DNA of 64,000 nucleotides. Source: Lactarius indigo. Lineage: Eukaryota; Basidiomycota; Agaricomycetes; Russulales; Russulaceae. Positions within the stretch are counted from its first letter, which is position 1, and the number at the start of each line of letters is the position of its first letter. Positions 28,892-39,052 of the stretch are shown piece after piece. The stretch covers positions 930,001 to 994,000 of the forward strand of contig JAFKAC010000018.1 in assembly GCA_025766275.1 (NCBI GenBank), given 5' to 3'. The notes beneath the pieces were generated by a model, which searched no databases, was not told the origin of the DNA, and saw only the letters and a list, made by a program, of their open reading frames with translations. Made by a program: the position numbers and the translations under genes.

Positions 28892-29909
28892 TGTTACGCT
28901 CCACCGGTGTAACATCGTCACGACGTTAGCTCGACTTGAGCTCGAAGAGGCGGTAACAACTTAGCGAAACGTGCTGCTGGGCACGACGACACGAAGGTCC
29001 GTGCTCTTGTCTCAGTGAATACTCAAAGGTACACCGGCAAGACTTTAACGACTTGGTCACGAGCGAAGTTGGACTTTGAAAGACTTTGAGAGAAGAAGAA
29101 AGAAAACAAGTGACAATTCAAGAAGACCAAGATGGCGTATCTTGGTCTTCACAAAGCACTATAAATACAAGTCGAGCAGGCTTTGAAGCGCTGCTATGAG
29201 TCACAGTAAGTAAGCGTCCAATGTATCGCGTAAGTAGCTCGATCCTAATACCACTACTACCAGTATTAGTGGCGTCGGTCATCAGTCAGCAATCGTACCG
29301 TATCTCCTATCGTACTGTCACATCACCGTAGTAAAGTCCGCAACTAATCTACCTTACCGCCGTAGTTGCAACCGGTACAGTAAGGGTCCGACTCCAAGTC
29401 ACCAGTCCGCGTCGAAACGTAACAACCGGCGTTAGTCCGACTTGGACTTGAGTTAGGTGTAATCGACTTAGCAAAAGATAGGCAAATGGGGATCACGTGT
29501 CAACCCAACGCTAGCTGAACAGGGGCTCGCTGGCACACACTGCAGCTGAAGTGAAGAAGTACTATCCCTTGGTGGATAGAAGCGGAGGCACACTTAGTCT
29601 GGGACTAAGGCAGACAAGAGACAAGTCAAGTGGTGGATTGAAGAAGACCAAGATGGGGACTCTTGGTCTTCTGGAACGACTACTTATACAGATATGTGCG
29701 GGCTTTAAAGCGCCACTAGAACAGTAAGTAACGAGTAGTGTAACTAGCTCGAACCCTAGTACAGCTATCCTATGAATGAGTCATACATGAGTCACAATCA
29801 CATGCGAACTACTATGCTGACTGATACAATGTAAGAGTCCATGACTAATATCAATACCGGACCGTAGTCATAACTGGTCATGAGTCGTGTGTGAGTCCGT
29901 ACCGTAACA
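28892..29909 (-). repeat. C 5' LTR, split by a solo LTR
   Basis: This is an A-type LTR starting TGTTACGCTCCACCGG at 28892 and resuming at 29425 with ACCGG. Without the insert it is about 496 bp. It keeps the primer seed (29644-29654) and an inverted repeat like that of A. Confidence 0.88.
28908..29424 (-). repeat. Solo LTR of B type inside the C LTR (517 bp)
   Basis: It begins TGTAAC and ends GTAACA on the plus strand and resembles the B LTR at 9521-10010. It has its own inverted repeat (near 29119-29150) and TATA. It is flanked by ACCGG at 28903-28907 and 29425-29429. No internal element sequence is left, so it is the remnant of LTR-LTR recombination. Confidence 0.9.
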
Positions 29910-31894
29910 GTATTGATACAGCATCGACTGAAGCGAGGCATGGAGTGGCAACTAGATTGTTGTTCAGGTCCTGAGTACTGATCCAATGAGTGGGGATGTC
30001 GTCTAAGTATGTCGCTGCAGCCTGTACATGTACTTTGTGAGACCCCGAGTCGATTGAGTGCTACAAATGGTAGGGGGAGGGAAACTAGCTAGGTATGGTA
30101 AAAACAAAGAATTCCCCTCCTGGTCAAAGCAGGTAAAAGGGGTGCAGTGGAGAAATTAGTGTAAGGGGTTGCGTGCAACTGCATTAGCCAGATGTGGTTA
30201 CATTCTTACCAAACTAGCACACATCAATGGCATACACAATTTCGAGAGTACACATTCCATAAGCCATTGCTGCCAGCCCATTTCCAGAGTAAGGGCACAT
30301 CTGTCACTTGGAGACACTGTAAGTCCCCAATGACAGGAAGGATGGGGGAGGCCAATGGGGGAGGCTTTGGTTCTGTTCAATTCTGTGGGGTTTAAAATTT
30401 GGACCAGTGTAACGTGAATTCGGAGCTCTATCCGGGGGGAACATATGCCATGGGCTCTACCTTTCACCCCACACTTTGACAATTCCATCTCCTCTTCACC
30501 ATTCCTAACCCAGGCATACTGCTCAATTCCTAAATGTGGATGTCATTTCATGTTGTGAAAGGTCTCTTTCTTGCAACTTTCCTTGGCATGGCGTCGTGCT
30601 GTAGCCTGCAGCAGTGGCTACAGAAGTATTGGGGTCTTGGTACTGTGGTTTGTTCAGGTAAGACAGTCAGTTCTTTACCCCCACAATACTTAGACTTTTG
30701 AATCGATTTCCTTCCTTTATTCATATCTTCACTTCGCATGCCGTCCCTAGTTCCATGCCTTGAGTTTGTCTATCTTCGAACCGGCCTGGTGCGGTGCTAC
30801 CCAAAGGACAGGGCCCATAAAACACTGAAGCCAGAAGCACTGATTTCCAAATAATCCCCAAGGGAGAGTTGCTACTGTCACACCTCAACCTGGTCATGGT
30901 GACAGGATCCTGTATCACATATAGACTTGCCATGACTGGTACATGTTGATTACTAGCGCATATACTGACACAGACACATTTTTTTCAGCACCGGGATCCC
31001 GCACCTATTGCTAGATCATGCTCTGAGAAACCCCCTCCCCTTGGCCTGCCTTCACTGCTCCCCTTTCCTCAGCTGCCATACAGCCCAACACACCTCATTG
31101 CTTCATCTTTCCCCTCATTATTTTTGTGCCTCAACAGCACAGCTTTTTGCCGGGGTCATCCCATCGATTCTTTCTAAACTAACGCCAGTGCTCATTATGT
31201 CTTGCAATGCGACAGTCACACTCTTTACCTTTAAGATGTGTCACCCAGGCTGTATTAGAGCCGTTCGTCCATGTGTAACTCCTTGTAATTTTCCACCTAC
31301 TGGACGGCTTTCATGGAACTCCAGGAATAGACCTGTCGCAGCTGGTCATGCCACATGTGTGCCAATGGAAGGTAAAGTGTTGCATGATTATTGTGGGTGT
31401 TAGAGCTATGACGTATCTCTCCTGTGTCCCTTACTATTCAGAATCTCACCCGTTGCACGTTAGGACACTGGGAACCAGTCTCCCATCCATTTTCATGTGG
31501 ACATCTACGAGTGCCCATCTTCTCGCAGAACTCTACTGTATCGCACATTGGCACCTTCAACACCAACATGTGTTCTCAGCCAATACCACGGAATAGTCCG
31601 AAGGAGCCCATCCCTTGACCTGGTGACGAGGACATGTGATGCATGTTCTCCAGGGAGGCAAAGATCCACTTTATTTTTATACAGAACTTGAACAGATATC
31701 TCATGGTACTCATTATTGTATACCTGTAGTCTTGAATGGATGCAAAAGCCCAAATAATGAGATAAGAGGTATGTCCAGACATCTCAATTGTGCATTGAGA
31801 GGAGAGGCCTTGGGTTTGCAATGACCTACTGAGCGCTAGGCATGCTGTGAGACCTGTACTGCCTGCTCACATATATCACACAGTTCCGCCGCCA
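29910..31894 (-). pseudogene. Fragmentary coding sequence, unidentified, cut by element C
   Basis: Several minus-strand stretches read like exons of one gene. An ATG at 31894 opens MAAELCDICEQAVQ. Stretches near 31780, 31505-31753 and 31240-31345 (for example FLEFHESRPVGGKLQG) follow. An exon near 30198-30330 ends at a GTAAG donor, and its frame joins in phase 0 to 29910-30059 (IDSGSHKVHVQAAATYLDD) after a TTTGTAG acceptor. The last exon runs into the C LTR. I do not recognise the protein. It may be an old transposon gene or a host gene broken by C. Exon borders other than the 30.06/30.2-kb intron are guesses. Confidence 0.3.
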
Positions 31895-31933
31895 TGTCTG
31901 GAGTGTCTAGTTGGATTACCGTAGGGTTGGGCC

Positions 31934-33442
31934 TAGTGATTTCCCGGCCTGGCCCGGCCCTATGATTGGGGTCACAGCCCGGCTTTAGGTGGCCCACGGC
32001 CTCACAATGTGGAGGCCTGAGCCTCTGCCTGCAGCCTGTGACAGCTTCGGCCTGACACGGCCAGAAAGCTCACGGCTTAGGCTTGCCACGGCCAGAAAGC
32101 CACGGCTTCATCACAACCGAGTCCCCAATAGCTACTAAATCTGCAGGGTTTGGGGTAGGGTGGGTGGAATGTCACTGAGTGTCGCGCAGGCCTCTGCGGG
32201 GCGTGAGATATCATAGACAGGTGTGTAGCGGTTGCGGAAGCATCTTCATCGAAGAGCTAAAGCCGCGCGCAAGTGCAGCGAGGTCGGGAACATGAATTAG
32301 GTTGGTCGGTTGCAGGCAGTCGGAAACAGTCGCGCACGCTTCAGCGCAGCGCGAAACTTCGTAGAGGCGGCCGCAGAAGTCGGAAACGCGTCGGGATTGA
32401 GTCTCTAAGGCCGCGCGCAAGTGCGGCATGCTGGGGAACGTGGGAGATGAACCTTGCTGAACTCAAAAGTCCGAAGTCTGTGGGGGGAAGTCTAATATTA
32501 GAAGTCTGATGTGTGAGGTTGTAGTTACATGAGGCGTATACCGGGGAAAGTGGGCTAAGGTACAGGGTGCATTAGATAACAAGGGAGAGGGAATGCTAAA
32601 ACACAAAGGGAGGAATCTAGTGAAATGCACTACAATGATACCTGGGGATGTGAAACTGCTCTCGCAGGCCTCTATGAGGTATAGAATATCATACATAGGT
32701 ACGTGGTGATTGTGTACACATCTGTGCCAAATTTCTAAGGCCGCGCGTGAGTGCATGTGAGGTTGGGAGAGGGTACACAGGCCTGCAGGGTCAGGTGGTG
32801 GAAGATGGTCAGAAATCGTCGCGCACGCTTCTGCACAGCATGAGACGTCGTATCGGTGGCTGCCTGGGCCGGTAATATGTCAGAGTTTAAAAGCTAAGCC
32901 CGCACACGAGTGCGGCGGGGTTGGGAGAGGGTATAGAGAACCAGCTGGGTCGGGTGATCGAAGGTAGTCGGAAACAGTCATGCACATTTCTGCGCGGCAC
33001 CAAACATCGTATCGGTGGCTGCCTTGGTTTAGAATGTGTCAAGTTTGAGTAGCTAAGCCCACGCGTGAGTGCGGCATGCTGGGGAACGCAAGGGGCAAGC
33101 TACACTGAACTCTGGAGTCTGAGGGGGAAAGCTTATGCTATCACTTTTGTCCAAGGTGTAAATGTTGTAAATACATGAACTATATACTAGGAAAGGAAAG
33201 AAGAAATGGAGCAGCAAGATGAAGGGAGTGAAAGTTTCATTCAAGGGACCCTCAGTTCTGGGCCTAGAGACGGACGGCCCCAAAGACGAAAGCCAGGGCT
33301 GCAGGCTGTGCAAGCGGCCTTCCAAATTTGAAGCCTGAGCCTTGGGCCCTTCCAGGCCGCCTCCTCGGCCCAGCCCAGTCCGGCTTCTGAAGTGCCGGCT
33401 TAGGCTGGCTTCCGGCCTATGAGCCGGGCCGGGAAATCACTA
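31934..33442. mobile_element. Non-autonomous hAT transposon (1509 bp)
   Basis: The left end TAGTGATTTCCCGGCC is matched in inverted orientation at the right end (GGCCGGGAAATCACTA). Both sides carry the identical 8-bp repeat GTTGGGCC (31926-31933 and 33443-33450). An 8-bp duplication and TAGTG ends are the hallmark of the hAT superfamily. There is no transposase frame. Inside, both ends are rich in GGCC motifs. The middle holds three or more diverged copies of a ~130-150-bp unit containing CCGCGCG, AGTGCGGC and TCGGAAACAGTC (about 32250-32400, 32735-32870, 32890-33010). Confidence 0.85.
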
Positions 33443-33450
33443 GTTGGGCC

Positions 33451-36400
33451 CTCTAGTCAGTGGGAGTTCTGTACGAGGGGCCATATGGACATGGGTAACC
33501 GATCCAGTTTATTGGCCTGATGCCGTAAGGCGAGTCATTAGCACCATTACGGAACAAGGGTCCGAATGAGTAACACATGGCAAAGTTAATCGCTTAGGCC
33601 GCACTCCGATGTGTCTGCGTATGTGTCTAAGCGAGGTCCGCGGGCCCTTCGCCACGCTTTCTCACCAAATTGCTGGTGCCATCCCTTGTTCCCGTTTACT
33701 GTAAGGTACTGTAGCTACTATCTCCGAGCAAGCCGTGCACCCCATGCACCTTTGCCAGTGCTGCAGTATCACTTTTCTGCCACGATCCAATTCGTCTCGT
33801 ATGTCCCTTCCGTGCATAGAGCGGTTTCACAGTTTCACTCGGTCTTGTGGTTAGTCAATTCACATGGATCGTGTTCGGTTCGGTTCGGGGTCCTCAGGAT
33901 AGTATACTTTCAGATCCACCCCATTCCCAAGCCAGAGTAAGGCGAATTACGGGGTCTGGCATTCACACGTAATTTGTAGCCCAGAACACGTGGATATTCT
34001 GGTGGTAATTCTTTTTTTTTTGAATCCATTTCCGTGACTCTGGTAGTAATTCCGCATGCACACCGATATGGGCGATACTGGAACCTCGACCCTTCTCCCC
34101 CTCGACCCTTTATCTATACTGCGCCCTTCCCTCCGGTTAGTCTGTATCGGATCCCATTTTGGGAGCCAATAAGTTCTTTTTTACCTACCTCAAGGTGCCG
34201 TGAGTTTGCCTTGACATGCCCCGGGGATTGTTTGGTGGATACTTTATGTTTTGCCACACTCTACGGATCCTTTCCTGGATGTCCTCCCAGACCCAATTCG
34301 GTGCAGGTCCACAACCGGGGGTACGCGTTGCCGTGGTTGTTATGCCCGCTCGAACGGATTCTTGCCAGTGCTTGCGTCAACTTGAACCAGAATGCTCCTG
34401 CCACACTGCATCCACGAGACGAGAACTTGTTTTCGACCTATTCCATTTTTGCATTCCTGTGACTATGGATCCCCATTTAGGCTTCGGGGAACATGGCACA
34501 TTGGCATTAGCGGGCCCTTTCCGCCATGTCACTGTACGTCTGGGGATGGCACAATATGCAGCCTCGGCCATGGTTCATTCAAGCCTCGCTGGGAACAAAG
34601 CTAGACACGTGGCCGCAGACTCGAATATTGTGTGGTGTTAACTTCGCTTCTGTGTGTCCAACACGAGTAGGCGAAACAACTTTCTTGCGTCTGTTGAATG
34701 CCGAACGACGCTACTACCGATTCGGCGCTGAAATCTGCTTGAGGTCGACAGGTCTGTCGTGGCTACATCCCAGGCTTCCCCACTTTCCCTCGGCCCCAAT
34801 TCACGCGAATCAAATCAAGAGCGATCTATTGTAGAATAGTCTGCTGTCAAGGGTCCCTGCGTGGGCACGTGGTGGCCGTATCACACATGGGCAGTCAGGA
34901 AGATTCCATTTCTATTCTTACTTTGACTACCTCTGCTTACATGTACGGATGAGATCCAGTCCGGAAGGCGCACTATGAACTCCTCGAGGAGAACCCCTCC
35001 AACGCACTTAGTGAATAACTCAGGTACGCAGCTGGGATCCGCATTTGGGTACTACCGTGCTGGGAGAGACAAGATCTGAGGTCTCAAGGATGGCGACTTA
35101 TTTTACACGCTCGGTTAATCGGCATTTCTCTTTATGGAAAGAGTCTACTATCTGTGTGCAACCCCCGCCTGCTTGTCGTATCAAGACGTTAATAAGGGGG
35201 GAATAATGGGCGATTACAATCATTACAGTGATACCAAGAAAGGAAAGAACAAAGGACGGGACACGTTCCCGCGTGGTTAGTGAGCAAACTTAGAAGTTCC
35301 CATTTGAGCAAAAGATTTTCACATCGGTCTCATGGGCCATGCATGTCATGGGCGGTGATGAGGATGGGAACCCACCAGCCGCTAATCTCACTAAAGCGGA
35401 AAACGGCAGCTGCTGAATCTGCACAATTTAGGGACAGAGTCTTCGACAGTTCGGCTGTTGGTTATCGAATCCAAGCGCTAATGGAGGCCCGAGGATGAAC
35501 AGACGGAATTTGAGTCCTTTTTGATCTCTTTAAAGTCGATCATTCGGAGGTAAGGGAAGTAACTTGATGTTCTGAAACAACATCACCTGTGCATAGATCC
35601 CGTCCTTGCACTCCCTACGTTCTCAGTTGGTTGGTTGATTGGGACCATAGAACCAAATGTTGCTTCGATCGCAGAACCGCCGCGCAACATCGTTCACGGT
35701 TCCACACATTCACAGCTCACATGGATGGTAGCTCGTAAGCACATTAACGCTACACAATGCTTCGTACCCTCTTTCGTCCCCTGTGTCAACACAACTCAAC
35801 AGCTGGGCGGCGAAACCTTTATTATGGCCGATCCTAATACTAAACAGGGCTTTAGAAGTGTCTCTGCAAACGTTCGTCGTGAAACAACAATGGAAGGTGT
35901 TGGTTCGGCAGGAAGACGGGCCCGGGGTTACTGTCTATAATTGGTGGATCTGACCAATAGTAGCAATTATTGCACGTTCCGTTCTCGGCATATACGTACC
36001 ACTAGAGTCTTGCATGTGCTTGCATCATTCAAACGGAAATTCCCGGGAGAGGAACAACAACTTGGATGTTGAATCTATCGCCAATATCAGAAGGACCTTT
36101 CTTTTCAGAATTTCCTTGGCCAAGTTTGATCTGGTGTCAATGCTTTTCAATTTTGCGGGCTCCACAACATTCCGAAGGGAATCGCAACTTCTCGTATGAT
36201 CCCGCAAGTGAAAGTGACTGTGATGACCTGGCAGCGCAGTACTGAGCGCTCGCCACGCGGCTCTCCTCACGTAATTCAAGTTCGAGTCCGGGTCAGCATC
36301 CAGAATAGATGCACTTCAAGTTTCTTCATTGTACTGTATCTTCTACTACACGAAAGAAGAAATAGACTCAATTCGATGCCCGCCCAGAGTAGCCTACCTC

Positions 36401-37853
36401 CGTCTCCACCACATGTTTTCTGGCGCCCTCCTCGGCCATCGTTTTTTTTTTACCACGGCGGGTGCTCTATGTCCAGTCACTTGACTGTATTATATTTCAA
36501 CCGGAGTTCCTTCTCCCACTAATGCAGGCACAACTCGGCTCCAAGCCGCTCAATCAATCCATCAAAGGCATCATCCCTCTTGCACCTTGCAATATTCCCC
36601 GTCTCGTTTTCTTTTGATCTCTGCCCACCCTTCACATGCTCACATCAATGATCCTTCAATGCGTCCATCCTCTCCACACGGGCCTTATACGACACTTTCC
36701 TCGGTATACTATCCATACCGCGTCTTACCACAAAACGATCACCCCTATTCTCCATGTCGCCTTGAGTCCCAGGATGGAGAAAGTGGTCTCGTACCTCTTC
36801 TCAAAGACCAGCTTTTCACATCGAGTAGCTATTCACATCCCGCTTGTATGTGCGTATTTTTGATGTACGTGGAAAGTTTTTTGTTCATGACGCTCTTTAG
36901 CCAATATTGCTACCCGCACACTTCTCGCAAGGTCGTGCTGTGAAACACATCCTCTTTCCGACTCACCCGCATCACGTTGGCGATGGACTTCCCGGACTCG
37001 TGGGTGCCAATCAGGTTGACCAAATTTCTGCTCTGCTGTCAATGCAACGTGTTACTTCTTTGAACGTGCATCAGTCCTCGTCTCCTCGACCCATTAGTGT
37101 GTGTGGCTAGATCCATAGACGCTCACGCGCCGTTTAACACGCAAGGAGAACTCTTGTGCTCAGCACTTCAAGGCGAGTTTCGTGAGTTCGGGCTCTTGCG
37201 CATTGTGTTAGGTCCGGTGGCTACGCTCCCTATGAGGGATTTACTTGCGGTTGCCCTACTTTATGAAGACTCCCGCAACTTCGCGTGGATGGGCACCGTC
37301 ATTGTCACAGCTACTGCTCTCAGCCTGGACCCACCTCTCTATCGTCACCGTGCCCTTCTCCCACTGTCCCCATGTCGTAATCACTGCGACTTGCACCCTT
37401 GCCTTCCTCTTCCCCTCCCTGGCCTTCGCACTTCCACAGTTTTTCCCCTTGTCTTGGAGCCCTCCGCATAACGATAGTTGGGACTATTTTTAAGTCCTAA
37501 TTTGGATGTTCTTTCAGAACAACCTACGCGGAGTAAGTGTCGACACTCCCTCAACGCACCCGTCCTCATTGTAAGCGACAGGACCACAAAAGCATTGCTA
37601 CGGCGTGGAGTTATCGGACCCCGTCTAGACAAATTGGGTGGCTCACCTCTATGAACAAGCGAGTGCCAAACATTATGTGATCCAGGTGCCCATCCATGCG
37701 GCAGCCGCATGGACTGCCAAGGGGTTAAAAGCAGTGAGATTTGGGTTCTCCTCACCTTCACCTTCACCTTCATCAACCTCTCTTTTGTCTGTTTCATCGT
37801 AGGCTCCTGCGTCGTGTCGACTAGCTGCACACTGCTAGTCTCCATCGAAATAG
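33451..37853. other. Intergenic, no confident gene
   Basis: Many open frames of 60-140 codons occur on both strands, but none shows a domain, clear splice pattern or consistent composition. The 124-codon frame at 37097-37471 and the 142-codon frame at 34034-34462 are the longest. The only feature I can defend is the tiny LINE tail at 33998-34052. Confidence 0.5.
33998..34052 (-). mobile_element. Ultra-short LINE 3'-end insertion with target duplication
   Basis: T10 then GAATCCATTTCCGTGAC (34012-34038) sits between the 14-base repeats TCTGGTGGTAATTC (33998-34011) and TCTGGTAGTAATTC (34039-34052), one mismatch. The same T-tract plus GAATCCATTTACGTG is the 3' end of the LINE at 60831. So this is a poly(A) tail plus about 17 bases of the same LINE family, on the minus strand. 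Confidence 0.65.
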
Positions 37854-39052
37854 ATGGCCACCAACGCAGGAGGAGCGCAGCAGTGCTGCGCTCCTCTCAC
37901 CTACGAAGGCCTTGATGAGGACGACGTTTACCTGAATTTTCTCCAGCAAGTCACACATTATCCTGACGATTATTACCACGAACCTCCGGCGGCTGTCAAC
38001 GCATTATCACTATCACGCATTCAAGATAACCTGCCATTATCTTGTGTAGACGATGCCTCTCTGAGTGACGTTGCAGAATTCTCCCTTGGTGGAGGGGGTT
38101 TAGTTTTGGGTCTCTCCCACTATCATCAAGACCTGACGGAAGAAGCCTTTTTTACCGAAGGGCCCTCTCCGCCGCTTCCACCGCTGAAATCATTTTGTGA
38201 TGACCGCGACCTCTTATTGACCATGGCGGAACTTGGATCCTCTCCAGAGTTCCCACCGTATCCGTACGACGAGGTATGCACTCCCGCATCCTGACAATCT
38301 TCCCACTAAGGTCTTATAAATAGTACGCATCATCGTGGAATTCGCCTCAACCACCCATCGATCAAAATTGTCAACTTTTTCATCCCCCCATCCTACAGGG
38401 ATCGCCCCAAAGTCCTATAGCCAACCTTACATCCGAAAGTTGCCATACCTCAGGGCTTTCACCACCTCCGAACCTTGACATCTTCCCCCGCAGTCCCATC
38501 TCAGAGAAAGCGTACCACGAGGCCATGGGGGCTTGCAATTCTGGATTGATCAGGTTCGATATGGCGGCCATTCAAGGATCACCGATGGACTCCGGCGCCG
38601 CGAGGCCTGCAACTGTTTACACCGACGAGCAAGCTGGCGAGAGGTTAACGTACCCTGCGACTTCCTGCCAAGCACTTTGGGGCTACGTCGATGGTTTCGC
38701 GGGGATATCGACGAATGATCACGGTTCCTCTCTTCCCTACTCCTTACATCGAAATGTAGAGGCAGCATCACCCAGCTCCCAATCAGCCCTTCAAGTGGGT
38801 AGTCCTGTCATCGTAGCATCGTCGGTCGCATCGAGCCAAGTTTCTCCAGTTGACGAAATTTCCGGGACGTTTTGGTGCCCTATTTGCAGTATCAGCTTTT
38901 CCCAGAGGCAGGGCCTCAATCGCCACAACAGGGACAAGCACACCCCACGAAATATCTGCTCTCTGTGCGAGAGGTACGAATGGTCTTCTGGACGAAGATA
39001 TTTATTCCTCAGGCACCTAGAGCGATATCATCCGGAAGCCGTGCTCGCCTAG
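37854..39052 (+). CDS. Two-finger C2H2 protein, paralog 1 (exons 37854-38273, 38399-39052)
   Basis: This is a predicted zinc-finger protein of 357 residues. Exon 1 has 140 codons and ends TAC GAC GAG before GTATGC. A 125-bp intron ends at CCTACAG, and exon 2 has 218 codons including TAG. The phase-0 join keeps the frame. The N-terminus is acidic and Pro/Ser-rich. At the C-terminus are finger 1 (C-x2-C-x12-H-x4-H, CPICSISFSQRQGLNRH) and finger 2 (C-x2-C-x15-H-x4-H, CSLCERYEWSSGRRYLFLRH), after which the protein ends. A nuclear DNA-binding role is likely from the fingers. The ATG is the first after a TTAAAA motif (37726) and CT-rich repeats (37752-37770). It is the most diverged of the four copies. 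Confidence 0.75.

Larger units (their letters stand above)
27398..29909 (-). mobile_element. Chromovirus C, right retained segment (5' part of gag and 5' LTR)
   Basis: The rest of element C lies beyond D: the 5' three quarters of gag, the primer binding site (28879-28889, AAGACCAAGAT) and the 5' LTR. The LTR ends at 29909, and unrelated sequence follows. GTATT at 29910-29914 would be the target duplication, but the other end of C is left of the window. Confidence 0.92.

Noticed and set aside
31008..31403. 131-codon plus-strand frame
   Set aside because: Composition is odd (Cys/His/Leu-rich without motif), and the opposite strand reads more like exons.
31923..33454. hAT element starting at TAGGGTTGGG
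   Set aside because: That border gives no matching duplication (GATTACCG versus GTCAGTGG); the TAGTGATT border gives a perfect 8-bp one.
36228..36305. tRNA-like sequence with a GTTCGAGTCC box and GCGC stem
   Set aside because: The T-stem does not pair and two acceptor foldings conflict, so no cloverleaf can be drawn.
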